Part shown: piece after piece, positions 17,299-25,575 of the stretch
How positions within the stretch are numbered: position 1 is the stretch's first letter
Layout: each line of letters begins with the position of its first letter
Assembly: GCA_900465915.1 (NCBI GenBank)
Contig: UBKJ01000017.1
Span: 310,001 to 374,000, forward strand
From: Hyphomicrobiales bacterium
GTDB taxonomy: Bacteria; Pseudomonadota; Alphaproteobacteria; Rhizobiales; Rhizobiaceae
Length of the DNA stretch: 64,000 nt
Direction: 5' to 3'
Program-made: the position numbers and the translations under genes
The notes under the pieces: model-generated
What the model saw: the letters and a program-made list of their open reading frames with translations, nothing else
The model's database searches: none
What the model was told of the DNA's origin: nothing

Positions 17299-18225
17299 AT
17301 GGAATTCTCACAGCTTCGCACCCTCATCCATGTGGCCGAGCTCGGCAGCCTGTCCAAGGCGTCCGACCGGCTGCGCATCGCCCAGCCGGCGCTGAGCCGC
17401 CAGATCCGCCTCCTGGAGGAGGAACTGGGGGTGCGGCTGTTCGAGCGGCACGGGCGCGGCATGATCGTCACCGACCAGGGACAGGACGTGCTGCGCCACG
17501 CCGTGCAGGTGATGCGCGAGATCGAGGAGCTGCGCGCCACGGTCAAGGACGAGGATGCGCCGCTGACCGGCCATGTCGCCATCGGCATGCCGCCGACCGT
17601 GTCGGACATCCTGGCCGAGCCGCTGGTGGCGGCGTTCCGCGACAGCCATCCGGCGGCGACGCTGCGCATCGTCAGCGCCTATTCCGGCTATCTGACCGAC
17701 TGGCTGCATCGCGGCCAGATCGACGTGGCCATTCTTTACGATCCAAAATCGGCGCGGGCGCTGCGCATCCAGCCGCTCCTGGAGGAGACATTGTTCCTGA
17801 TCGGCCCGCCGGGCGCGGGGCTGGCGCCGGACCGGCCGGTGCGCTTTTCGGAGCTGGCGGAGCAGCCGCTGCTCTTGCCCAGCATCGGGCACGGGTTGCG
17901 CGCCATTCTCGAACAGAGCGCGGCAGAATGCGGGATCGAATTACATGTGCAGGTGGAGGCGGACAGCTATTCGACGCTGAAGACGCTGGTGCGCAGCGGC
18001 CACGGCGCCACCGTGCTGCCGCTGGCGCCGATCCACCGCGACCTCGCGGCGGGCGAGCTTTGCGCGGCGCCTTTGGTGGAGCCCGCGCCGCAGCGCCGGC
18101 TGGTGCTGGCTTTCCCGACCGACCGGCCCATGCCGCGGCTGGCGCGCTTCGCCGGCCAGACCATCGCCAACACGGTGTCGGCGATGGTGGAGAGCGGCGT
18201 CTGGGCCGGACGCCTCATCGAATAG
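17299..18225 (+). CDS. LysR-family transcriptional regulator
   Basis: 308 residues. The N-terminal winged HTH is canonical (SLSKASDRLRIAQPALSRQIRLLEEELGVRLFERHGRG), and residues about 90-300 are the substrate-binding-like effector domain. It starts with the usual MEFSQLRTL, but no Shine-Dalgarno sequence is seen, because the 50-bp promoter element runs up to the ATG; the message may be leaderless. The stop codon TAG is part of the inverted repeat that opens the repeat array at 18223. Divergent from the decarboxylase operon it probably controls. Confidence 0.92.
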   Translation: MEFSQLRTLIHVAELGSLSKASDRLRIAQPALSRQIRLLEEELGVRLFERHGRGMIVTDQGQDVLRHAVQVMREIEELRATVKDEDAPLTGHVAIGMPPTVSDILAEPLVAAFRDSHPAATLRIVSAYSGYLTDWLHRGQIDVAILYDPKSARALRIQPLLEETLFLIGPPGAGLAPDRPVRFSELAEQPLLLPSIGHGLRAILEQSAAECGIELHVQVEADSYSTLKTLVRSGHGATVLPLAPIHRDLAAGELCAAPLVEPAPQRRLVLAFPTDRPMPRLARFAGQTIANTVSAMVESGVWAGRLIE

Positions 18226-18491
18226 AGCGGTTCCCGTCGGAACCGCTCTAGCCATTTGTTCTTACGCATTATCCGACGCGAAACCGCTTCGCACTTTCGC
18301 TGGAAATGCTTTTAGAGCGGCTCCTGTTGGAACCGCTCTATCTCTTTGTCTTCACGCATTATCCTGCGCGAAACCGCTTCGCGCTTTCGCTGGAAATGCT
18401 TTGGAGCGGCTCCTGTCGGAACCGCTCCATCTCTTTGTTTTACGCATTATCCTGCGCGAAACCGCTTCGCACTTTCGCTGGAAATGCTTTG
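18223..18491. repeat. Three tandem copies of an approx. 89-bp Rhizobiales-type intergenic repeat
   Basis: Copies start at 18223, 18313 and 18402 (periods 90 and 89). Each begins with a 12-bp inverted repeat of TAGAGCGGTTCC type with a 4-base loop, then TTTGTTTT/ACGCATTATCC, then AAACCGCTTCGCACTTTCGC and TGGAAATGCTTT. They differ at only a few positions. This resembles palindromic intergenic elements (RIME-like) common in this order. The array fills the space between the convergent lysR and DapA-family genes and may also terminate both transcripts. A decayed single copy lies at 42400-42486. Confidence 0.85.
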
Positions 18492-18493
18492 GT

Positions 18494-19387
18494 TCAGCGC
18501 GCGGCGAGCGCCGCGATGGTCGCCGTCACCACGCTTTCGACATGCGCCCGCTCGTCGCCGACCAGCGGCAGGCGCGGCGCGCGCACCCATTCCGGCGCGC
18601 CATAGACCAGCTTTTCGGCGAGCTTGATATATTGCACCAGCTTGACATGCGTATCGAGGTGGAAGGACGGCGTCAGGATGCGATAGAGCTTGCGCGCGCC
18701 GGCGAAATCGCCGGAGGCGGCGAGGTCGAACAGCTCCACGCATTCGGCCGGCCAGGCGTTGGTCATGCCCGACACCCAGCCGGTGACGCCCAGCGCCAGG
18801 CTTTCGACGATCAGGTCGTCGACGCCGCAGAAGACCGCGAAACGGTCGCCGCAGGCGTTGTAGAGGTCGGTCACGCGGCGGATATCGCCGCATTCCTCCT
18901 TGATGCAGACGATCTCGGGCGTATCCTCCAGCTGCTTCAGGATTTCCGGCGTCACGTCGACGCCGTAGGCGATGGGGTTGTTGTAGATCATGATCGGCAG
19001 GCCGCTGCTGGCGGCGAGCGACTTGTACCAGGCCACCGTCTCGCGCGGATCGGTCTTGTAGGCGAGCGACGGGAAGGCCATCAGGCCCTCGGCCCCCAAC
19101 TTCTCGTAATGGCGCGCGGCCTCGCCGGCGGCCTCGGTGGAGATCTGCGCCAGGCCGGACAAGAGCGGCACGCGGCCGGCCACCACCTCCTTGGCGGCGA
19201 GGATGACGCGCTCGCGCTCTTCGGCGCGCAGCGAGGCGTTCTCGCCCAGCATGGGCAGCACGATGACGCCCGACACGCCGGCGCCGATCAGCCGCTCGAT
19301 GGAGGCGGCGGTGGCGTCGAGGTCGAGGTCGCCGTTCTGGCGCAGTTTCGTGGTGACGGCGGGAAATACGCCTTTCCATTGGCTCAT
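18494..19387 (-). CDS. DapA-family (class I aldolase/lyase) protein
   Basis: 297 residues, a TIM-barrel of the dihydrodipicolinate synthase/N-acetylneuraminate lyase superfamily. The Schiff-base lysine is in IVCIKEECGD (about 163), and the catalytic tyrosine in IMIYNNP (about 135). The usual GTTGE loop is replaced by LPMLGENASL, so it is not a housekeeping DapA. Members include 1-pyrroline-4-hydroxy-2-carboxylate deaminase of hydroxyproline degradation and keto-deoxy-sugar-acid dehydratases. The D-amino-acid dehydrogenase gene in the same operon and a proline racemase-like gene at 28060 make the former attractive, but this is inference. Confidence 0.85.
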   Translation of the reverse strand: MSQWKGVFPAVTTKLRQNGDLDLDATAASIERLIGAGVSGVIVLPMLGENASLRAEERERVILAAKEVVAGRVPLLSGLAQISTEAAGEAARHYEKLGAEGLMAFPSLAYKTDPRETVAWYKSLAASSGLPIMIYNNPIAYGVDVTPEILKQLEDTPEIVCIKEECGDIRRVTDLYNACGDRFAVFCGVDDLIVESLALGVTGWVSGMTNAWPAECVELFDLAASGDFAGARKLYRILTPSFHLDTHVKLVQYIKLAEKLVYGAPEWVRAPRLPLVGDERAHVESVVTATIAALAAR

Positions 19388-19409
19388 GATGGTCTCCCTC
19401 TGTGGTTCG

Positions 19410-19724
19410 TTACGCCATCGGCGAAATGCCGGTCGGCTTCAGGATGCGGATGTTCTGCCGCTCGATCATGCCCCGGATCGCCGCCAGATAGACGGGCCAG
19501 CCGGGATGGGCGAGCATGCGGGCGCGCCGGCGCTCGCGGTCGGCGATGTCCTCGTAGCGCCAGAGCGACACGACATGGTTCAACTCGCCGATGTCGCAGA
19601 CGAAATGGCCGACGAAGCCGCCCAATATCTCCTTCTGGATCGCGAGACCCAGCCGCTCATAGGTGGCGATGAACTCGGCCATGCGGCCCGGAACGATGTG
19701 GTAGTCGCGTTCTTCGAGGATCAT
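19410..19724 (-). CDS. NIPSNAP-family protein
   Basis: 104 residues beginning MILEERDYHIVPGRMAEFIATYERLG, with the later HFVCDIGELNHVVSLWRYED, typical of the NIPSNAP ferredoxin-like dimeric alpha-beta barrel. Bacterial members are small accessory proteins in catabolic operons, with no agreed reaction. It lies between the DapA-family gene and a D-amino-acid dehydrogenase gene on the same strand with short gaps, so it is part of that operon. Confidence 0.85.
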   Translation of the reverse strand: MILEERDYHIVPGRMAEFIATYERLGLAIQKEILGGFVGHFVCDIGELNHVVSLWRYEDIADRERRRARMLAHPGWPVYLAAIRGMIERQNIRILKPTGISPMA

Positions 19725-19739
19725 GGCGGGGCTCCGGGC

Positions 19740-20966
19740 TCAGGAGAATCGGCTGACGGAAAAAGGCGCGAGGTCGACGGGCGGCGCGCGCCCGGCGACG
19801 AGGTCGGCCACCAGCCGGCCGGTGGTGGGGGCGAGCGTCAGCCCGCCATGGCTGTGGCCATAGGCGTGGATCACGTCGGCGCGGCGCGGCGACGCGCCGA
19901 TCACCGGCAGGCTGTCGGGCGTGGTCGGGCGGTGGCCCATCCAGCGCGTCCCGCCCTCGGTGCGCAGCTCCGGCAGGTAGCGCCGCGCCAGCCGGGCCAG
20001 CGCGTCGGCGCGGGCGTAATTGGCCGGCGCGTCGAGGCCGGCGAACTCGGCCGCGCCGCCGATGCGCAGGCCCATATCCATGGGCGTGGCGACGAATTTG
20101 CGCTCGGCGAAGATGATCTCGCGGCCAAGCCGCACGCCGGAATCGGCAATGGTGACGTTGTAGCCGCGCTCGCTCTCCAGAAGCACGCGGTCGCCGACGG
20201 TCCGCGCCAGCCGCGCCGACCAGGCCCCGGCGGCGATGACCAGCCGCTCGAAATCGAGCTTTTCGCCGCCGGCGAGGCGCAGCGTCTTGCCCTCGATGGC
20301 GACGGCTTCACCCGTGACCAGCGTCGCGCCCATGTCCTCCACCCGCGCGCGCAGGCGGTCGACGACGCGCTTGGGGTCGTCGAAATGCGACCATTGCGGC
20401 GTCATGGCGGCGCGGACCACCGCCTTGCCCAGCGCCGGCTCGTGGCGGCGGGCCTCGTCGCCGTCCATCTCGTCGAAAATTATCCCGTGGCTGCGGCGCA
20501 GGTCGCGGTCGGCGGCGTCGGCCTCGAAGGCGGCCTCGGTCTCGTAGACCCAGAGCGCGCCGACGCGGTGCAGGTCGCCGCGCAGGCCCAACTCATCGAG
20601 AAGCGGCAGGAAATCGTCATAGACCGGCGCGGTCAGCGCCGCGAGCGCGCGGGTGATGCGCAGCATCTCCGGCCGCGAGCCGCTGCGCATGAAGCGCATC
20701 AGCCATGGGACCAGTTTCGGGAAATGCGCCGGGCGCAGGGCGAGCGGCCCGAGCGGATCGAGGAGCCAGCCCGGCAGCTTCCAGACCAGTCCCGGAACGC
20801 TGGCCGGCGCGATCTCGGTGACGCCGAGCCCGCCGGCGTTGCCGAAGGAGGCCTTGTCGCCGGGCGGGTCGCGGTCGACGACCATGACCTCGTGGCCGTC
20901 GGCCAGAAGCGCGCGCGCCGCGCAGAGGCCGACGACGCCGGCGCCGACGATCAGAACCTTGCCCAT
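19740..20966 (-). CDS. FAD-dependent D-amino-acid dehydrogenase family protein (DadA-like)
   Basis: 408 residues from the ATG at 20966 (MGKVLIVGAGVVGLCAARALLADG, the ADP-binding GxGxxG motif with VVDRD after it). An in-frame open stretch further upstream belongs to the neighbouring SDR gene region and is not used. The C-terminal AYGHSHGGLTLAPTTG segment and overall size fit DadA/D-hydroxyproline dehydrogenase-type flavoproteins, which pass electrons to the respiratory chain. Together with the DapA-like lyase it suggests oxidation of a D-amino or D-imino acid. Confidence 0.87.
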   Translation of the reverse strand: MGKVLIVGAGVVGLCAARALLADGHEVMVVDRDPPGDKASFGNAGGLGVTEIAPASVPGLVWKLPGWLLDPLGPLALRPAHFPKLVPWLMRFMRSGSRPEMLRITRALAALTAPVYDDFLPLLDELGLRGDLHRVGALWVYETEAAFEADAADRDLRRSHGIIFDEMDGDEARRHEPALGKAVVRAAMTPQWSHFDDPKRVVDRLRARVEDMGATLVTGEAVAIEGKTLRLAGGEKLDFERLVIAAGAWSARLARTVGDRVLLESERGYNVTIADSGVRLGREIIFAERKFVATPMDMGLRIGGAAEFAGLDAPANYARADALARLARRYLPELRTEGGTRWMGHRPTTPDSLPVIGASPRRADVIHAYGHSHGGLTLAPTTGRLVADLVAGRAPPVDLAPFSVSRFS

Positions 20967-21000
20967 GCCGCGCCTCCCCCCTAAGAACGCGCCATCCGCC

Positions 21001-21753
21001 TCACCAGGCCGACATGCCGCCGTCGACGGTGAACATGGCGCCGGTGGCGAAGGAGGCCTCGTCCGAGGCCAGCCACAGGATGCAGTTGGCGATCTCCTGC
21101 GGCTCGGCCCAGCGGTTGATGGGCGCGCGCGCCTTGAGCGCGTTCTTGAAGCCCTCGGGATCGCTGGTCGAGGCCACCATCTTCTCGAAATAGCTCGACC
21201 AGGTGACGCCCGGCGCGACACAGTTGACGCGGATGTTCTCCTTGGCGTGGTCGAGCGCCATGGCCTTGGTCAGCGCGGCGACGCCGCCCTTGGACGCCAC
21301 ATAGGCGGCGCGGTCGAAGATGCCGACCGTGGCGACGTTGGAGGCGGTGTTGACGATGACGCCGCCGCCCTGCGCCGCCATGACGGGAATGGCGTATTTG
21401 CAGCACAGGAAGACGCCCTTGAGGTTGACCGCCATCAGCGCGTCCCAGTCCTCCTCGGCGGTGCCGACCACCGTGCCCGGAATGCCGTAGCCGGCGTTGT
21501 TGGCGAGGATGTCGAGCCGGCCGAAGCGCGCCACGGCGGCGTCGACCATGGCCTTGACCTGGTCGGAGCGGCCGACGTCGACCTGGAACGCCATGGCGGC
21601 GTCGCCGAGGGCCGCGGCCACGCTTTCGGCGCGCGCGCCGTCGCGGTCGGCCACCACCACTTTGGCGCCCTCGCGCACGAAACTTTCCGCCGCAGCCTTG
21701 CCGATGCCGGCGCCCGCGCCGGTGATGATCGCGACCTTGTCCTTGAGACGCAT
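21001..21753 (-). CDS. SDR-family oxidoreductase
   Basis: 250 residues with TGAGAGIGKA (about 12-21), Asp in VADRDG (NAD type), NNAG, and the catalytic Tyr/Lys in AAYVASKGG. C-terminus ends VDGGMSAW. It is the second gene of the operon that begins with the cupin gene at 22325. Third SDR of the island; each has different active-site surroundings, so they are not recent duplicates. Confidence 0.87.
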   Translation of the reverse strand: MRLKDKVAIITGAGAGIGKAAAESFVREGAKVVVADRDGARAESVAAALGDAAMAFQVDVGRSDQVKAMVDAAVARFGRLDILANNAGYGIPGTVVGTAEEDWDALMAVNLKGVFLCCKYAIPVMAAQGGGVIVNTASNVATVGIFDRAAYVASKGGVAALTKAMALDHAKENIRVNCVAPGVTWSSYFEKMVASTSDPEGFKNALKARAPINRWAEPQEIANCILWLASDEASFATGAMFTVDGGMSAW

Positions 21754-21788
21754 TCTATCCTCGATGAAATGGGGGTCAGTATGGGGGA

Positions 21789-22325
21789 TCAGACGGTGTA
21801 GGGATCGGACGGCGGCGCGGCGAAGACCGTGTCCCGCTCGATCTGCAGCACGTTTTCGGGGCGCGGGAACGGCGCCGGGGCCGGCTCGCCCTCGCGGCGC
21901 GCGCGGCCGATGAGGCGGAAGAAATCCTCGAGCCCGTTGGGCACGATCAGCCAGGTCCAGACGATGTCGCCCTCGCCCTCATTGATGAACATGTGGCGGC
22001 GGTTCTTGCCGATGAAGAAGGCGGAGCCCGGGTTCATCGGATGGCTCTCGCCGTCGATCACCGCGCGGCCCCTGCCGGAGACGACGAAGATCACCTCCTC
22101 GTTCTGGTCGTGGGCGTGCTCGCGCACATAGCCGCCGGGCGGCACGGTCTGTGTGCCGAAGCCGATCGGATGCTCCATCGGCACGCGGTGCGGCGCGAAA
22201 ATGACGTCGATGGAGCCGTTGGCCGGCACCGGCTGCCAGTGGCTCTCAGCCTCGCCCGGCTGCACGATCAAGACTTCGCCGCAGGGCCCTTCGCCCGCGA
22301 CGGCGCGCGTTTGACTGCTGGTCAT
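21789..22325 (-). CDS. Cupin-domain protein
   Basis: 178 residues from the ATG at 22325, which has GGAAGG upstream; a longer frame would run through the GntR operator. It contains one clear cupin barrel: PPGGYVREHAHDQNEEVIFVVSGRG (motif 1, His/His/Glu) and NRRHMFINEGEGD (motif 2, His). It may be a metal-dependent isomerase or dioxygenase or a ligand-binding accessory protein. First gene of the operon divergent from gntR. Confidence 0.82.
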   Translation of the reverse strand: MTSSQTRAVAGEGPCGEVLIVQPGEAESHWQPVPANGSIDVIFAPHRVPMEHPIGFGTQTVPPGGYVREHAHDQNEEVIFVVSGRGRAVIDGESHPMNPGSAFFIGKNRRHMFINEGEGDIVWTWLIVPNGLEDFFRLIGRARREGEPAPAPFPRPENVLQIERDTVFAAPPSDPYTV

Positions 22326-22363
22326 CACACCTTCCCCTGACGCGGGCTGGAGCCCGTCGATAA

Positions 22364-22380
22364 TTGGATACGATATCCAA
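22364..22380. promoter_or_regulatory. GntR operator, palindromic site 1
   Basis: TTGGATACGATATCCAA is a perfect 7-bp dyad around a 3-base spacer, 39 bases upstream of the cupin start. Its first 13 bases recur inverted at 22483-22495. Position between the divergent cupin operon and gntR and the TTGGATA half-site suggest binding of the FCD-type GntR protein encoded next door. Confidence 0.65.
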
Positions 22381-22470
22381 TCGTATTGCAAAAAAGACCA
22401 TCGTCAACCAAATTTATGGAATTATTTTTCTGATATTTTGCGATATCCGGTATATTATTCACATGTTGAC

Positions 22471-22495
22471 TTGGATATTTGCATATCGTATCCAA
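22471..22495. promoter_or_regulatory. GntR operator, site 2 (upstream of gntR)
   Basis: Starts TTGGATATTTG and ends ATATCGTATCCAA, whose reverse complement is identical to the first 13 bases of site 1. It ends 19 bases before the gntR start codon, so occupancy would block gntR transcription or translation (autoregulation). Confidence 0.6.
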
Positions 22496-22514
22496 TTTGC
22501 AAAGGGAGAACGCC

Positions 22515-23207
22515 ATGTCGAAAAAGATAGGCCGGCAATCGCTGACGGACCAGATCGTCGACGAATTGCGCCGCCGGATCATCGCGGGCGGGCTTCCCGA
22601 AGGCGCGCCGCTGAGGCAGGAGACGCTGGCCGCCGAACTGGGCGTCTCCCGCATCCCGGTGCGCGAGGCGATCCGCCAGCTCGAGGCCGAGGGCTTCGTG
22701 CGCTCGGAGCTGCACAAGGGCACGGTGGTGCGCGCGCTTTCGCTGGCCGAGATCCGCGAATTGTTCGACATCCGCATCCATTTCGAGACCTGGCTCTTCG
22801 CCATGGCGATCCCGCAGCTGACCGAGGACGACCTGCGTGAGGCCGACGCCATCACCGACGAGACGCTGGTGGCCGGCAATGTCGAGAACTGGGGCGACCT
22901 CAACTGGCGCTTCCACGAGACGCTGTACCGGCCGAGCGGCCACACGCTGGCGCTGAAGCTTCTGCGCAGCGTGCACGACAACGCCAACCGCTACGTCAAC
23001 CTGCAGATCGCGGTGGCGCGCAACGTCGAGCTGGAGCTGGGCGATCATCGCGCCCTGGTGGCGCTGGCGCGGCTGCGCGACACGGCGCGCGCCGTCGACA
23101 TGCTGCGCGGCCATATCCAGCGCGTGGCCGACAGCCTGATGAGCTCGCTCAGCCGCAGCCGCGCGGCCGAGGAGGCCGAGCGATACAATGTCGCTATAGC
23201 TGGTTGA
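22515..23207 (+). CDS. GntR-family (FCD/FadR-type) transcriptional regulator
   Basis: 230 residues from the ATG at 22515, preceded by GGGAGAA. Residues about 5-70 are the winged HTH (AAELGVSRIPVREAIRQLEAEGFV), and residues about 80-215 the all-helical FCD ligand domain with Asp/His metal-ligand positions (FDIRIHFE...WRFHETLY...). The last nine codons are encoded by copy 2 of the LysR promoter element, so the C-terminus (ERYNVAIAG) appears to come from that duplicated DNA. Candidate repressor of the cupin/SDR/DadA/NIPSNAP/DapA operon. Confidence 0.9.
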   Translation: MSKKIGRQSLTDQIVDELRRRIIAGGLPEGAPLRQETLAAELGVSRIPVREAIRQLEAEGFVRSELHKGTVVRALSLAEIRELFDIRIHFETWLFAMAIPQLTEDDLREADAITDETLVAGNVENWGDLNWRFHETLYRPSGHTLALKLLRSVHDNANRYVNLQIAVARNVELELGDHRALVALARLRDTARAVDMLRGHIQRVADSLMSSLSRSRAAEEAERYNVAIAG

Positions 23208-23244
23208 GAAAATGGGTCGATGTGCGCCTCTCCGTCCGAGGCTA
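23178..23244 (+). promoter_or_regulatory. LysR-linked promoter element, copy 2
   Basis: 23178-23227 matches the reverse complement of 17249-17298 at 47 of 50 positions; similarity fades toward 23244. The dyad AGCGATA-CAA-TGTCGCT (23179-23195) has one mismatch relative to copy 1. It overlaps the end of gntR and precedes the ABC importer operon by about 120 bases. By identity with copy 1 it should be a binding site for the LysR protein encoded at 17299-18225. Confidence 0.72.
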
Positions 23245-23345
23245 GCATCGGGAAAACGAGACGCAAAGGAGCCTTGACGAAGACGAAGCCGTCAGTGACT
23301 ATTTTCATAAAAAACGGCCCCGAGGCCAAACCAAAAGAGGGTAAC

Positions 23346-24458
23346 ATGAAAATCTGCAAGACGTTCCTGGCGGCCGCCGTCGCCGCCACCTGCCTTTCGG
23401 GCGCGGCGCGCGCCGACGTCGTCATCGGCGCGGCGGGTCCGCTGACCAATTCCGACGGCGTCTTCGGCGTCTCCTGGATGAACGGCATGGAGCTGGCCTT
23501 CCGCCAGGCCAACGACGCCGGCGGCGTCCATGGCGAGAAGATCAAGCTGCAGCGCGACGACGACAACAGCGACCCCAAGCAGGGCACGCTGATCGCGCAG
23601 AAGCATTGCGACAACAAGGCCATGCTGGGCGCCATCGCCAATTTCAACAGCGGCGTCACCATCCCCTCCTCCGACGTCTATCACCGCTGCGACATGCCGC
23701 AGGTGACCAATTCGTCCAACCCGAAGATCACCAAGGCCGGCTACAAGAACCTGTTCCGCCCCATCGCCAACGACCTGTCGCAGGGCTCGGCCCCGGCCGA
23801 ATACGCGCTGCAGAAGCTGGGCGCCAAGAAGGCCGCGATCGTGCACGACAAGCAGGCCTTCGGCCAGGGCGTGGCGGAAGTGTTCCGCGACACGTTCAGC
23901 AAGGGCGGCGGCAAGGTGACCTCCTTCTCCGGCGTGGCGCAGACCGACGTCGACTTCTCGGCGCTGCTGACCAGCATCAAGTCGGAGAATCCCGACGTGA
24001 TCTATTTCGGCGGCGTCATGCCGGCGGTGGGCCTGTTCACCAAGCAGGCGCGCGAATTCGGCATCACGGCCAAGATCTTCGCGGCCGACTCCGCCTTCTC
24101 CTCCGACTTCATCGCCGGCGCCGGCCCCGACAACGCGGAAGGCGCGATCGTCTCCTTCCAGGCCCCGCCCTACGATTCGTCGCCCGAGCTCGAAGCCTTC
24201 GCCAAGGACTATAAGACGGCCTTCGGCGAGGACCCCGGCCCCTATTCGGCCTATGGCTACATGGAGGCGACGCTGTTCATCGACGCGATGAAGAAGGTGT
24301 CGGGCGACCTCAGCCGCAAGGCGCTGGTCGAGGAGATGGCCAAGAACGACGTCAAGACCATCCTCGGCACGGTGAGCTTCACGCCGGAGGGCGAGCTGAA
24401 GAAGCCGTTCATCTTCCTCTACACCGTCGAGGGCGGCAAGTTCTCGCTGGTGAAATGA
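23346..24458 (+). CDS. Branched-chain-amino-acid-type ABC transporter substrate-binding protein
   Basis: 370 residues from the ATG at 23346 with GAGGG upstream; earlier in-frame codons fall in the leader. It has a signal peptide with probable cleavage after ARA (about residue 22), and the mature start DVVIGAAGPLTNSDGVFG is typical of LivJ/LivK (Peripla_BP_6). It binds an amino acid or related acid in the periplasm. A long-loop dyad (24466-24474 with 24499-24507) follows the stop and may stabilise the message. First gene of the importer operon. Confidence 0.9.
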   Translation: MKICKTFLAAAVAATCLSGAARADVVIGAAGPLTNSDGVFGVSWMNGMELAFRQANDAGGVHGEKIKLQRDDDNSDPKQGTLIAQKHCDNKAMLGAIANFNSGVTIPSSDVYHRCDMPQVTNSSNPKITKAGYKNLFRPIANDLSQGSAPAEYALQKLGAKKAAIVHDKQAFGQGVAEVFRDTFSKGGGKVTSFSGVAQTDVDFSALLTSIKSENPDVIYFGGVMPAVGLFTKQAREFGITAKIFAADSAFSSDFIAGAGPDNAEGAIVSFQAPPYDSSPELEAFAKDYKTAFGEDPGPYSAYGYMEATLFIDAMKKVSGDLSRKALVEEMAKNDVKTILGTVSFTPEGELKKPFIFLYTVEGGKFSLVK

Positions 24459-24633
24459 TCCGGTTCCGCGGCGGGGCGGCGTCCAAGGGGCGCGCCTTCC
24501 GCCGCGGCGGCGACACGGGGCGGGCGCAGCCGGGCCGCGCGGCGGCCATGCGCGCCCGTCCTGAAACAAGCGTCGGAACGGCCGCCCGCATTAGGTCGTC
24601 CCGGCCGGGTCATTCTGGATCGAGGCATCGCCC

Positions 24634-25575
24634 ATGTTCACCTTCCTGCTCCAGCAGACCGTCAACGCGCTGACGGTCGGCTCGATCTACGCCCTCATCG
24701 CGCTCGGCTACACCATGGTCTACGGCGTGCTGCGGCTGATCAACTTCGCCCATAGCGAAATGTTCATGGCCGGCTCCTTCGTGGCGGTGTTCCTCGCCGG
24801 CGCGCTCGGCCTGTCGGGCTTTCCGGGCGCGGCGGTGCTGGTCGGCGTCGCCACCTTCGTCGTCATCGGCCTGCTCGGCATGGCCATCGAGGTGGTGGCC
24901 TACCGCCCGCTGCGCAACAAGTCGCGGCTGGCGCCGATGCTGTCGGCGCTCGGCATGGCCGTCATCATCCAGAACGTGGTGATGCTGGTCGCCGGCCGCC
25001 GCCCGCTGATCTATCCCTCCATGCTGCCGCGCGGCGTGGTCGACGTCGCCGGCGTCATCATCACCTGGAAGCAGATCACCATCCTTTTGATCGCGCTGGC
25101 GCTGATGGTGGGGCTGGAGCTGTTCGTCAACCGCAGCCGGCTCGGCCTGCGCATCCGCGCGGTGGCCGAAAGCGCCAACACCGCCTCGCTGATCGGCATC
25201 AATCCCAACATCCCGATCTCGGCCATCTTCTTCATCGGCCCGGGCCTGGGCGCCGTGGCGGGCGTGCTCTACGCCTCCTATTACGGCGTCGCCACCTTCA
25301 CCATGGGCTTCGTCATCGGCATGAAGGCCTTCACGGCGGCGATTCTCGGCGGCATCGGCTCCATCACCGGGGCGATGCTGGGCGGCGTCCTGCTCGGCTT
25401 CATCGAGACCTTCGCCACCGCCCTCCTGCCCAGCCTCACCGGCGGCGTCATCGGCACGGAATATCGCGACATCTTCGCCTTCTCCGTCCTCGTCCTCATC
25501 CTCCTGTTCCGTCCGTCCGGGCTTCTGGGCGCCAAGGTCAGCGAAGAAACGATGGTGTACAAAAGTGACTTCTGA
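24634..25575 (+). CDS. Branched-chain-amino-acid-type ABC transporter permease (LivH family)
   Basis: 313 residues, about eight membrane segments, beginning MFTFLLQQTVNALTVGSIYALIALGYTMVYGVLRLINFAH, the LivH signature. The cytoplasmic coupling loop around GMKAFTAAILGGIGSITGA is conserved. Separated from the binding-protein gene by 175 bases holding the dyad noted there and otherwise nothing I can recognise. It overlaps the next permease gene by 11 bases. Confidence 0.9.
   Translation: MFTFLLQQTVNALTVGSIYALIALGYTMVYGVLRLINFAHSEMFMAGSFVAVFLAGALGLSGFPGAAVLVGVATFVVIGLLGMAIEVVAYRPLRNKSRLAPMLSALGMAVIIQNVVMLVAGRRPLIYPSMLPRGVVDVAGVIITWKQITILLIALALMVGLELFVNRSRLGLRIRAVAESANTASLIGINPNIPISAIFFIGPGLGAVAGVLYASYYGVATFTMGFVIGMKAFTAAILGGIGSITGAMLGGVLLGFIETFATALLPSLTGGVIGTEYRDIFAFSVLVLILLFRPSGLLGAKVSEETMVYKSDF

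Noticed and set aside
18223..18491. CRISPR-like array
   Set aside because: Repeats are about 89 bases with no unique spacers and contain internal palindromes; it is a tandem intergenic repeat. No cas genes in the window.
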